Positions 1-8,309 of a stretch of DNA of 64,000 bases are shown here, in pieces. Within the stretch, counting starts at the first letter, position 1; each line of letters begins with the position of its first letter. A program made the position numbers and the translations under genes. The stretch covers positions 34,597 to 98,596 of the forward strand of contig NZ_JQCA01000037.1 in the NCBI RefSeq assembly GCF_001437125.1. The letters run 5' to 3'. The notes under the pieces were generated by a model, which ran no database searches, was not told the origin of the DNA, and saw nothing but the letters and a program-made list of their open reading frames with translations. Origin of the DNA: Levilactobacillus paucivorans (GTDB lineage Bacteria; Bacillota; Bacilli; Lactobacillales; Lactobacillaceae).

Positions 1-4
1 AATC

Positions 5-2071
5 TTATTGATCAACTGTTGAAGTCGATTGCACAGACTTCCAGTAAGCCGCATAAATCTTCTTCGCTAACTGCATATTGTTACTTTCGGCGTTAACCCC
101 CAGGTTAGGCATGGCCAAGGCCACCACTACCTGTGGATGCGTCGAAGGTGCATAAGACGCCAGACTCAAGGTAACCGTTTCGCTACCCTTGTAGAACGTT
201 TGTGCAGTCCCCGTCTTAGCGGAAATCTTAGGTGTAATGGATGACAGCTCCCCACCGGTCTTGTAAGTATTGCTCCCATGAACCACGTCATAGAGCCCTT
301 CCTTGACCAAACGCTTCTGAGCAGCCGTCATATCAATCGTGTTCAAGACCTTAGGCTCTACCGTCGACTTCACGGCACCCAGGGTCCCATCAGACTTGGT
401 TCCTCGAATCGACTGGACCACGTGCGGTGCGATTCGCGTCCCACCGTTGGCGATCGTCGACATGTACTGGGCCACTTGAAGGACCGTGTACGCATCGTAG
501 TTCCCAAAGGACAAGTCCAAAGCATTCCCAATGTGGGCGAAACTGCTAGACCCTTCCAACCCGGAACTTTCACCAGGCAGGTCAATCCCTGTCTTAACCC
601 CGAGACCGAACTGTTTGAAGTAACCCCGTTCGATATCGAAGGCCTTGGTGCTCATGGTCAGAGCGGCACCGGATGAATAGTTAAATCCGGCTTCCTTCAT
701 GGCCAATTGCATCATATAGGAGTTAGACGACACTTCCAACGCCCCGGCAGCGTTAACGGCGATGTTCGAGCCGCCACCATGGTTAAACCAGGAAGACTTC
801 TTCACCCCACCGACGTTGATCGGCATATCGGTTAACGTACTGTTCGTTGGGGTAATGACCCCCTTCATCAAGGCACCAGAAACCATGGCCCCTTTGACCA
901 CGGACCCCATAACAATATCACTATTAAGGGTTCTCAAGGCGTTGTTGGTAATCTTGCCCGAAGATGGATTGCGGTCAACCCCGGCCATCCCAATCACGCC
1001 CCCGGTATTCGGATTCATGACGACGGCATAGGTCCCCGTCGAATAGCCACCAGCACCTTGTTCGGCTGACTTCACTAACGACTGTAGCTGACTCTGGAAC
1101 TTTGAGTTGATGGTCAGTTGAAGGTTGTCCCCCTTCTGGCCGCCATACTTCTGAACTTCCTTTGTCACCGTGTTGTTACCCGCAACCTCAACCTGTTTTT
1201 CGGCCTTGGTTCCGCGTAACACGGACTCGTATTCCTTTTCCAGGTATGATTGCCCGACACTGTCATTTCGTGAATAACCTTGGGCCAAGAGTTCGTTAAT
1301 CCGATCGCTTGGTAACCCAGTCTTTTCCGAAGAAACGGTCCCGATGATGGAATTCATCGACGTCCCATTCGGATAGTCACGTGACCAGCTGGTCCCAACC
1401 TTAACCCCAGGCATCTCGGATAAATGTTCCCCAATCTCAGCAATTTCACGATTGGAAACCCCAGAATCCTTGATGTAAGTTGTAGACAGAGCATAGGCCC
1501 CACTCATCTTCGCAAAGATTGTCGCCGCATTTTGCTGGGACTTCGTCAATTTGAAGGATGAGTCATTTTCGAGATAACTATGTGCCTTGTCATAGAGCTG
1601 TGTGACGGTCATCCCCTTGGTCCCGGACAATTTACCTTCCACGGCCTTCAGGTTCTTGGAATCCGTTAAGTAGTAATCAATCGCCTGACGTGGCGTTAAG
1701 CTACTCGTCGAAACCGTTAAGTAATCGCTTAATGTATTGGCAATCTGATACATGTTGGTCGATAAAACATTGACCCCTTTAGTATAGGAGATCGCTTGAT
1801 GCGCTTTGTTCCCCACTAGAACTTTCCCGGTGGAATCGTAAACCATCCCCCGTTGAACGTTAGTGGTTTCAATCGTGGTGTCGGTTGAGTTCACCTCAGC
1901 CTTGAATTTTGCCCCATAGAAGACTTGCAGATACGCCAACTGACCAATCAGCGCCGCAAATAATAGGGCAACAATGATGAAAAGAAAGTTTAACCGAAAC
2001 GGAATCTCCGACTTTTTAGGGCCGCCAGATCGCTGACTTCGGTTGCTTACTCGATTATAGAAATTCTTCAC
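5..2071 (-). CDS. pbp2b: Class B penicillin-binding protein (PBP2b-type transpeptidase)
   Basis: D,D-transpeptidase that cross-links peptidoglycan outside the membrane. The 688-residue protein has a short basic N-terminus, one membrane anchor at about residues 28-50, a dimerisation/pedestal domain, then the transpeptidase domain. The active-site triad is visible: SVVK near residue 390 (nucleophile Ser), SSN near 447 and KTG near 618. There are no C-terminal PASTA repeats and it does not sit in an mra/fts cluster, which favours the PBP2b (elongation/peripheral) type over PBP2x; this is an inference. The start is GTG with AAGGAG upstream. The stop lies at the window edge, so its downstream neighbour is not visible. 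YfhO is divergent on the other strand. Confidence 0.93.
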   Translation of the reverse strand: MKNFYNRVSNRSQRSGGPKKSEIPFRLNFLFIIVALLFAALIGQLAYLQVFYGAKFKAEVNSTDTTIETTNVQRGMVYDSTGKVLVGNKAHQAISYTKGVNVLSTNMYQIANTLSDYLTVSTSSLTPRQAIDYYLTDSKNLKAVEGKLSGTKGMTVTQLYDKAHSYLENDSSFKLTKSQQNAATIFAKMSGAYALSTTYIKDSGVSNREIAEIGEHLSEMPGVKVGTSWSRDYPNGTSMNSIIGTVSSEKTGLPSDRINELLAQGYSRNDSVGQSYLEKEYESVLRGTKAEKQVEVAGNNTVTKEVQKYGGQKGDNLQLTINSKFQSQLQSLVKSAEQGAGGYSTGTYAVVMNPNTGGVIGMAGVDRNPSSGKITNNALRTLNSDIVMGSVVKGAMVSGALMKGVITPTNSTLTDMPINVGGVKKSSWFNHGGGSNIAVNAAGALEVSSNSYMMQLAMKEAGFNYSSGAALTMSTKAFDIERGYFKQFGLGVKTGIDLPGESSGLEGSSSFAHIGNALDLSFGNYDAYTVLQVAQYMSTIANGGTRIAPHVVQSIRGTKSDGTLGAVKSTVEPKVLNTIDMTAAQKRLVKEGLYDVVHGSNTYKTGGELSSITPKISAKTGTAQTFYKGSETVTLSLASYAPSTHPQVVVALAMPNLGVNAESNNMQLAKKIYAAYWKSVQSTSTVDQ

Positions 2072-2236
2072 AACAGTTCTGCTCCTTATTGTACAGCTAC
2101 TATTTTACCAAACTTCACCGCGTGCCACTATCCCGCTACCGAAATTTAATGTTTCTATGCTATTCTAGAGACCATAATCAAAAATGTACAGGATCACGTG
2201 CAACTTTTATAATTTCTAAAGATTGAGGTGGCTTTT

Positions 2237-4867
2237 TTGCAAGATCGAAAACAGCGTCAACGGCTTTCACCACGCCAATTAACTCTGATCGGGGCTTTCC
2301 TGACGCCCTTCATTTTAATGACGGCCTATTTTATTTACCGGCAAATGGCTCCCTTTGGGTCGAGTAGCCTCCTGACCGTCGACTTGGGGCAACAATATAT
2401 TGATTTCTTTGCGTACATGCGGCGCGCCCTGCTTCACGATCCCAGCAGTATCTTCTACTCCTTTGCCAATGGCTTGGGTGGCGAAATGTTGGGGACCTGG
2501 GCCTACTACCTCTTGAGTCCCCTGAATTGGATTCTCCTGTTCTTCCCTGGGTCATCGCTCACCAGCGGGGTCTTCATCATCACCGTCCTCAAATACGGTC
2601 TGGCTGGTTTGACCTTCGCCTGGCTACTATTAAAGACGACGAAACAACGCGGCTTATTCGTGATCACCTTCGCCACGGCCTATGCCCTCATGGGATGGTC
2701 CGTTGCGAATCAGTTGAACGTCATGTGGCTCGATGCCGCCTACCTGTTACCCCTGGTATTCTATGGGCTCTACCAGCTCATGCACACCGGCAAATGGCGG
2801 TCCTACGTGATTTGGCTGGCGATTGCGTTGATCGTCAACTACTACATGGCCTACATGATCTGTCTCTTCATGATCCTTAGTTTCATTTTTCTTGCCGTCG
2901 ATCGTTATACCGGTTGGCGTCAATTCGCTAAACAGGCAGGTCAGTTCGCGGTGACCTCAATCACGGCGGGCCTACTTTCGGCGGTCGTCCTTCTGCCAAC
3001 CTGGTGGTCACTCTCCCAGAGTAAGGCCCAGTACACCGTCACGTCGTTTAAATGGAAGTTTGAATTCTTTCCCCCAAAAATGGTGGCGAAGTTCTTCCTT
3101 GGCTCCTTTAACTTTGACCAGATGCCATCCGGTACAGCGAACCTCTTCATCGGGGCAATTGCCTTGATTGGGGCCCTCTTCTACTTTGGCGATCGCCGCA
3201 TTCACCTGCGAACCCGGATTACCGCGGGTCTGATTACGGTCTTCCTGGCACTGTCACTCTGCGTTCAACCATTGGATCTGTTGTGGCATGCTGGTCAATT
3301 TCCCGTCTGGTACCCCTACCGATTCTCTTTTGTCGTGAGCTTCTGGCTCATCTGGTTGGCGGCTCAGACGTTGACCCTCGACTTTCAGCCGAGTGCCTTG
3401 GCTATTGCCCTGGTCACTCTGATTGTCGTGGCTGGCAGTACCTACGTCGCCATCTTCCTCAAACAATTTAAATTTCTTCAACTCAATCAAGTTCTCTTAG
3501 GGTTACTCTTCGTCATTCTCGCATTGGCCTTAACGACCCTGCCGGTCAAACACCACTGGATCTATCCGATTACCTTCTTCGTCATTGGGGTGACCGAGGT
3601 CACGGCCAACGCCTTCATCTCCTTAAATAACATTAGTTACGTCTCTCAGGGCGAGTACGGCAACTACACCGACGAACTCCAACGCTTGGTCAACGGCGTC
3701 CAGAAGACCGATAATGGCTTCTACCGTATGGGTAAAACCTTCATGCGAACCAAGGGTGATGCCTTCCAAACTGGCTTCAATGGTGGAGGCGTCTTCTCCT
3801 CCGTTCTACCCAAGGCGGTTCCGGCCTTCTACGGCAACACTGGGAACCCTGACGGCGACGGTTTCGTGGCCTATAGCAACGGAACATTGGTCACCGACTC
3901 CTTGCTAAACATGAAATACTACTTCCAAAACAAGAAGCTTTCCGGCGCATTGAGTGGGTCTAGCATGCTCCCTGCCACCAGTAATAAAGCCGATCTGGCA
4001 GATTATCGCGCCCTAAGTCAGGATCAATGGGCCACGACCTATCAGAACCCTTACGCCTTACCGCTTGGTTATGCGGCAAGTTCCAAGATTTTATCCTTGA
4101 AAGACACGACCGCCGATCCCGCGCAGTATCAGGCAAATTGGCTATCCGCATTGACCGGTCGTCCAGCCGATCGGCACTTATACCAGGCCGAGAATTTCGA
4201 TCAGGTTACCTTTGATAACATTAACCAACAGACCAAGATCACCGGGGCCGTTCTCCAAAAGAAGAACCTCCTGAAGCCCGGAAGTATCACGTTAACAATT
4301 AAACCGAAGACCAACGATGCCATCTACATGACTTTTGGCTCGACGGTTAATCCGGACAACGCCACCTTTGTTCTAAACGGAAAGCCGTTGAATCAGTACA
4401 AGACTTACCGGCACACCATCCTGGTCAGTGTGGCCGATCACGCCAAGGGCAAAACCATCAAACTCACGGTCCAACTAAAAAAGGGATCGTTGTGGTTGGA
4501 AAACTTCACCCTTTACCGGTTGAATACGGCACAGTTCAAATCTGCGGTCACCCAGCTTAAGACGAGTCCGTGGCGGTTGACTAAGCATAACAGCCGATCA
4601 TTTAGCGGCACCGTCACGACGAAGAAGGACAACCAAATCCTCAACACGTCGATTCCCTATTCCGCTGGCTGGCGTGCAACCGTTAACGGTCATCACGTCA
4701 AAACCTACAAGACTGTGGGCATGTTTACGGCACTTAAATTACCACGTGGCACTAGTCGCGTTACTCTATCCTACTGGCCACCCTTGTTTAACGTGGGGCT
4801 CCTAATTAGCGGCATAACCGCATTGAGTCTCATTGGTGGCAGTTGGTTCTGGCGACGGCGTCACTAA
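2237..4867 (+). CDS. YfhO family multi-spanning membrane protein
   Basis: Large polytopic membrane protein of the YfhO family, which is linked to glycosylation of cell-envelope polymers in other Firmicutes; its substrate here is unknown. About a dozen hydrophobic helices fill the first ~450 residues, with an acidic first-loop motif (VDLGQQY, about residue 50). An extracellular domain of about 390 residues follows, then a last helix and a basic RRRH end. This layout resembles GT-C glycosyltransferases. A GTG at 2228 would give 879 residues, but GAGGTG at 2225-2230 sits correctly in front of the TTG at 2237 (876 residues), so I prefer the TTG. It stands alone and ends at a strong terminator. 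Confidence 0.88.
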   Translation: MQDRKQRQRLSPRQLTLIGAFLTPFILMTAYFIYRQMAPFGSSSLLTVDLGQQYIDFFAYMRRALLHDPSSIFYSFANGLGGEMLGTWAYYLLSPLNWILLFFPGSSLTSGVFIITVLKYGLAGLTFAWLLLKTTKQRGLFVITFATAYALMGWSVANQLNVMWLDAAYLLPLVFYGLYQLMHTGKWRSYVIWLAIALIVNYYMAYMICLFMILSFIFLAVDRYTGWRQFAKQAGQFAVTSITAGLLSAVVLLPTWWSLSQSKAQYTVTSFKWKFEFFPPKMVAKFFLGSFNFDQMPSGTANLFIGAIALIGALFYFGDRRIHLRTRITAGLITVFLALSLCVQPLDLLWHAGQFPVWYPYRFSFVVSFWLIWLAAQTLTLDFQPSALAIALVTLIVVAGSTYVAIFLKQFKFLQLNQVLLGLLFVILALALTTLPVKHHWIYPITFFVIGVTEVTANAFISLNNISYVSQGEYGNYTDELQRLVNGVQKTDNGFYRMGKTFMRTKGDAFQTGFNGGGVFSSVLPKAVPAFYGNTGNPDGDGFVAYSNGTLVTDSLLNMKYYFQNKKLSGALSGSSMLPATSNKADLADYRALSQDQWATTYQNPYALPLGYAASSKILSLKDTTADPAQYQANWLSALTGRPADRHLYQAENFDQVTFDNINQQTKITGAVLQKKNLLKPGSITLTIKPKTNDAIYMTFGSTVNPDNATFVLNGKPLNQYKTYRHTILVSVADHAKGKTIKLTVQLKKGSLWLENFTLYRLNTAQFKSAVTQLKTSPWRLTKHNSRSFSGTVTTKKDNQILNTSIPYSAGWRATVNGHHVKTYKTVGMFTALKLPRGTSRVTLSYWPPLFNVGLLISGITALSLIGGSWFWRRRH

Positions 4868-4880
4868 TTTCAGACAAACG

Positions 4881-4917
4881 AAAGGCCTCAACGAGCATAC
4901 TCGCTGAGACCTTTTTT
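4881..4917. terminator. Bidirectional terminator between convergent genes
   Basis: Stem AAAGG-CTCA-CGAG pairs with CTCG-TGAG-CCTTT around a CATA loop, followed by six T on the plus strand. It serves the YfhO gene, and plausibly the HesB-like gene on the other strand. Confidence 0.85.
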
Positions 4918-4926
4918 CGATCAAGC

Positions 4927-5232
4927 TTAATCTAGTTCACCGTTTTCCTTATAAATGTACGTTGGCCCATCTGTTTCAGGGTCGTAATCAATCGTCAAAT
5001 CGTATCCGACGAAAAACCACTCATCACCCTCGGTGATATAGTACGTCACATCATCTTTCTTTTCCGCTACGATGGGATCACGGGGATGGTCATCGGGGGT
5101 CATCCCCAGTGAAAAGCCTTGGTGCACAGGGGTCTTCCCGTAAACTTTGCCGAAGAACCGAATACCGCGACCAGTCATACCCATCTCGTCGCGAAACCAC
5201 TTGCTAGCCGTATCAGTCACCGTAATCTTCAT
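4927..5232 (-). CDS. HesB/IscA-like family protein without cysteines
   Basis: A 101-residue protein with the layout of the HesB/YadR/YneR group: it starts MKITVTDTA and has a GIRFFGKVYG strand, a GFSLGM motif and an acidic C-terminal half. True A-type Fe-S carriers have three conserved cysteines; this protein has none, as in the YneR-like branch of Firmicutes. It is therefore unlikely to bind an Fe-S cluster in the IscA manner, and its function is unknown. The ATG start is preceded by AGGGAG. It is transcribed alone, downstream of an unusually structured 400-bp gap. Confidence 0.75.
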   Translation of the reverse strand: MKITVTDTASKWFRDEMGMTGRGIRFFGKVYGKTPVHQGFSLGMTPDDHPRDPIVAEKKDDVTYYITEGDEWFFVGYDLTIDYDPETDGPTYIYKENGELD

Positions 5233-5517
5233 GTCGTAGGACTCCCTTTACCGTTTAATGAACTCGCTTTCACCACCATTTATACCACGTCCGCAGCTCT
5301 GTACGCAAGGTAATGGTTGCGCTTCCATTATGGCGGAAGTTCAGCCCCATTACCACCCTTATGCTTGTGGGATTAGTCACGAATTCCTACTTATTGCCGA
5401 TAACAAAAGGGAGGCAACGATTGTCACCTCCCTTGGACTTGCTGTGAAATTAGCTTTAGAGAACCGGGTTCCGTGTTAAACCTAACCCGGTTCTCTTTGA
5501 ATTTAAATTGTCGAAAC
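5233..5517. other. Intergenic region with three successive hairpins
   Basis: No convincing ORF. Three inverted repeats follow one another. At about 5309-5355, GGTAATGG and CATTACC enclose CTTCC/GGAAG. At about 5409-5432, GGGAGG pairs with CCTCCC, with TTTTGTT after it on the minus strand, so it is terminator-like in that direction. At about 5459-5496, GAGAACCGGGTT pairs with AACCCGGTTCTC and is followed by CTTT on the plus strand. The region must also hold the promoter of the HesB-like gene, which I could not place securely. Confidence 0.5.
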
Positions 5518-5630
5518 GTGTGCCAGAAGGCAGTTGGTTCCGCTTAACACTGATTTCCAAACAATCCCCCAAAAAGGGATTATTCGGAAATCACCGTTAA
5601 TGCTAGCCAGCTAAGCGCCTTTTGGCACAC
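5518..5630. repeat. Palindromic intergenic element, copy 1
   Basis: A 113-bp imperfect palindrome five bases after the greA stop. The outer 14-bp stem is GTGTGCCA-G-AAGGC with GCCTT-T-TGGCACAC. Nested inside are AGTTGG/CCAGCT, GATTTCC/GGAAATC, and ATCCC/GGGAT closing the tip. Its right half matches copy 2 at 6199-6270, and its left half matches copy 3 at 61322-61369. It may double as the greA terminator. Confidence 0.75.
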
Positions 5631-5634
5631 TCTT

Positions 5635-6111
5635 TTATTCCACGTCCAAGATCTTAACGGACATATCCCCACCAGGTGTTGGGAAGGTGACTTCATCACC
5701 CTTGCGGTGGCCTAACAGGCCCTTGGCAATGGCCGAGTCGTTAGAAATCTTGCCGGCCATAGGATCGGCCTCAGCAGCTCCCACGATGGTGTATTCTTCA
5801 GGTTCTTCATCTGGTAATTCCTTGAAGGTAACCTTCTTACCCACCGTTAACTCGTCCTTGTCAGTGCCATCATTATCAATGATTTGGGCGTATTGGATCA
5901 TCCGTTCAACCGTGCTGATCCGGGTTTCTAACATACTTTGTTCGTCCTTGGCTGATTCGTATTCGGAGTTTTCGGAAAGGTCCCCGTATGACCGGGCGAT
6001 CTTGATACGGTCGATAACCTTAGGTCGTTGAACCATCTTTAAGTCTTCGAGTTCCTTTTCGAGTTTTTCTTTACCCTCTTCAGTCATTGGATACATTTTA
6101 TCTTGTGCCAC
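5635..6111 (-). CDS. greA: Transcription elongation factor GreA
   Basis: Rescues backtracked RNA polymerase by stimulating cleavage of the transcript 3' end in the secondary channel. The N-terminal coiled coil starts [13 protein letters not shown] and carries the typical EYESAKDEQ stretch; the C-terminal globular domain ends in a hydrophobic strand. The frame is open from 6120, but GTG at 6111, with AGGGGTG in front, gives the standard GreA N-terminus and 158 residues. It is the last gene of the mltG-udk-greA group, separated from udk by a palindromic repeat. Confidence 0.96.
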   Translation of the reverse strand: MAQDKMYPMTEEGKEKLEKELEDLKMVQRPKVIDRIKIARSYGDLSENSEYESAKDEQSMLETRISTVERMIQYAQIIDNDGTDKDELTVGKKVTFKELPDEEPEEYTIVGAAEADPMAGKISNDSAIAKGLLGHRKGDEVTFPTPGGDMSVKILDVE

Positions 6112-6198
6112 GCTGAACACCCCTAATTATTAGTTTTAATTTAGTCGCCCTGCCATCTGGCGGGTCGCTAGTCTTTGTCGATGCTATCTCACCGAAAA

Positions 6199-6270
6199 GT
6201 GTGCTAAAAAGGCCGCCGATGCCGAATCAACGCCATTAGTGCTGACCGGCTAGTCGTCCCTTTTACACAC
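6199..6270. repeat. Palindromic intergenic element, copy 2
   Basis: A 72-bp element between udk and greA. Its ends pair as GTGTG-C-TAAAA with TTTTA-CACAC. On the minus strand it aligns with copy 1 through a shared run of the form GTGTG..AAAAGG..CTAGC.GG..AGCA.TAA.GG, so the two share ancestry. It is shorter than copy 1 because the distal stem is missing. Confidence 0.7.
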
Positions 6271-6326
6271 TGAATTTTGGTTAAGTTCACAAAAGGTTAG
6301 CCCAGTTGCAGCTAACCCGTCCTATT

Positions 6327-7010
6327 CTATATGGTTGTGTCTGGATTGTCAAAAACTTGGTGATTCCCATTAGCTTCGAGGATGGCCCGAATCTTCGTGA
6401 CCAAGAGGTCAATTGCCACTTGGTTTTCCCCACCTTCTGGCACGATGAGATCGGCATACCGTTTCGTTGGTTCCACGAATTGGTGGTACGTTGGCTTAAC
6501 CGTCGCTAAGTACTGCTGGATGATGGAATCTAAGGAGCGACCCCGTTCATTCATATCCCGTTCGATCCGACGAATGATCCGGATGTCATCGTCAGTATCG
6601 ACGAAGACTTTGATATCCATCAAATCCCGTAGACGTTCGTCATCTAAGATTAGAATACCTTCCAAAATGATGACATCACGCGGTTCTTGGTGGATAGTCT
6701 TGGTGCTTCGCGTCGAAAGATTGTAGTCATAGACTGGTTTTTCGATGGGTTGGTAGTTCAGCAGTTGTTGTAACTGACTGATTAACAAATCCGTATCGAA
6801 GGCCAGTGGGTGGTCGTAGTTCACGGCTGCCCGTTCTTCCATGGTCATTTCTGACTGGTCATTGTAGTATGAATCTTGTTGTAAGATCATGATCGAATGT
6901 CCAATCAACTGATTGAAGATTGCCCGACTAACAGTGGTCTTCCCACTTCCGGAACCCCCGGTAACACCAATAATGATCGGTCGCTTTTTTCCTGCCAAAT
7001 CTGTCGCCAT
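6327..7010 (-). CDS. udk: Uridine kinase
   Basis: Phosphorylates uridine and cytidine with ATP or GTP in pyrimidine salvage. The 227-residue protein shows the P-loop GGSGSGKTT near residue 20, the QQDSYY segment and the conserved NYDHP motif. The first ATG at 7010 has AAAGG directly abutting it, which is too close for normal initiation. A TTG four codons later has better spacing, so the N-terminus is uncertain by four residues. It lies four bases after mltG and is clearly co-transcribed. Confidence 0.95.
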   Translation of the reverse strand: MATDLAGKKRPIIIGVTGGSGSGKTTVSRAIFNQLIGHSIMILQQDSYYNDQSEMTMEERAAVNYDHPLAFDTDLLISQLQQLLNYQPIEKPVYDYNLSTRSTKTIHQEPRDVIILEGILILDDERLRDLMDIKVFVDTDDDIRIIRRIERDMNERGRSLDSIIQQYLATVKPTYHQFVEPTKRYADLIVPEGGENQVAIDLLVTKIRAILEANGNHQVFDNPDTTI

Positions 7011-7013
7011 CCT

Positions 7014-8147
7014 TTATTTATTATCGCTTGCTAGTGAACTGGTTAATGCTTGATGCTGGGCATAGGTTTCTGAGAAGTAAACCTTCCCCGTCTTGGTATT
7101 GGCAATGAAGTAGTAATACCCCTTGCTACGGGCCTTCGGGTGAAGCACCGCCGTAATCGACGAGGTACTTGGATTATCAAAAGGTCCAGGCCCGAAGCCC
7201 GTGTGAATGTACAGGTTGTAGGGTGACTTTTTCTTCAAATCCTTGTAGGTCAACGTCTTCTTGGTGGTCTTCAAGGCATATTGAACTGAAATATCTGACT
7301 GTAAGGCCATCCCAGCCTTCAGCCGGTTAAAGAAGACACCCGCGATCTTGTCACGATCGTTTTGCGATACCCCTTCACGTTCAACCAATGAGGCCAACGT
7401 CAAGACTTCCTGCACACTGTACTTTTGCTTCTTAATTGTCGCATAGTTGCCTTGCAGGTTCTGATTGGTCTTGGCGACCATCTGCGTCACGATCTGCTTG
7501 AGCGTCATCTTCTTGCCAGCCTCATAAGTGGCTGGTGCCAGGTAACCCTCTAACCGATAGCGAACATTCTTCGCTGACTTAGCGGAACCCAACAGGTCTG
7601 GGTACTTTTCAGCGAGCTGGTTGAAGAAGGTCTCATCACCCATCAACTTGAGAAATTCCGTCTTGGTGAAGTCCGTTTGAATTGGGATTTCGGCGGCCAG
7701 TTGGTCCACCGTTTCCCCTTCGCGAACTAAAAGCTTGCCCGCCGTGCTTTGGATGGGTTCAGCCGAACCACCCTTCTGCAACTGCTTGACAATCTGATGC
7801 AAGGTCATTGAGGGCTTGAGTTGATAATAACCGGCCTGAAAGTTCGTGAACTTATTGGATTTAACGTAGTAGTTAAACACCATGCCGCTCTTGACGACTT
7901 TCTTATCCTGAAGAATCTGGCCAATCTTATTGGATGTGGCGCCCAGGGGAACGTGAACCTGTACCACATTGGTATTCTTCGTATCCATGGGCTTTAACGC
8001 CGTCTGGAAGAAATGATACCCAAAGAATCCAATTACAACGGCTAAAATTACTATCAGGCTAATCACCCCGACCATAATCTTGTGGCCAAACGACCGTTTG
8101 TTACCCGAATCCTGCCGTGACGGGATGGGATTTTTGTCATTATCCAA
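7014..8147 (-). CDS. mltG: Endolytic murein transglycosylase MltG
   Basis: Membrane-anchored lytic transglycosylase that cuts nascent glycan strands. It has a cytoplasmic basic N-terminus, one helix (ISLIVILAVVIGFFGYHFF), a LysM-like domain, and the YceG catalytic domain with the glutamate in LVEREGV and the conserved NRLKAGMALQSD. The frame opens at 8213, but GGAGG seven bases before a TTG at 8147 marks the probable start (377 residues). A TATAAT at about 8178-8183 would put the transcript start downstream of the earlier ATGs, which supports the TTG. ATG at 8171 remains possible. First gene of the mltG-udk-greA operon. Confidence 0.92.
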   Translation of the reverse strand: MDNDKNPIPSRQDSGNKRSFGHKIMVGVISLIVILAVVIGFFGYHFFQTALKPMDTKNTNVVQVHVPLGATSNKIGQILQDKKVVKSGMVFNYYVKSNKFTNFQAGYYQLKPSMTLHQIVKQLQKGGSAEPIQSTAGKLLVREGETVDQLAAEIPIQTDFTKTEFLKLMGDETFFNQLAEKYPDLLGSAKSAKNVRYRLEGYLAPATYEAGKKMTLKQIVTQMVAKTNQNLQGNYATIKKQKYSVQEVLTLASLVEREGVSQNDRDKIAGVFFNRLKAGMALQSDISVQYALKTTKKTLTYKDLKKKSPYNLYIHTGFGPGPFDNPSTSSITAVLHPKARSKGYYYFIANTKTGKVYFSETYAQHQALTSSLASDNK

Positions 8148-8257
8148 CTTATTTCCTCCGTTCTTTGCCATAGTCCACTCCATTATACAGAAGTTCCCCG
8201 CTCGCGGAAACATGAAAGCGCTACTTTGATAAAATTGTAATCTTTAGGACTTATAGG

Positions 8258-8298
8258 AAAGACGCGCTCAACTCTCAAGAGAGAATCAAACGCGTCTA
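8258..8298 (-). terminator. Terminator of pheST
   Basis: GACGCG (8261-8266) pairs with CGCGTC (8291-8296) around an inner perfect CTCTC/GAGAG hairpin, with a short T run on the minus strand. Confidence 0.7.
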
Positions 8299-8309
8299 AA
8301 GTAAACAAA

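Noticed and set aside
278..676. Plus-strand 132-residue open frame opposite the PBP gene
   Set aside because: Shadow of the PBP reading frame: no ribosome binding site, no family resemblance, and the other strand has clear catalytic motifs. The same holds for other long antisense frames over pheT, polA, leuS and sftA.
5240..5300. T-box leader for the HesB-like gene
   Set aside because: Some stem-like sequence recalls T-box motifs, but there is no GGTGGNACC core and no synthetase or amino-acid gene downstream.
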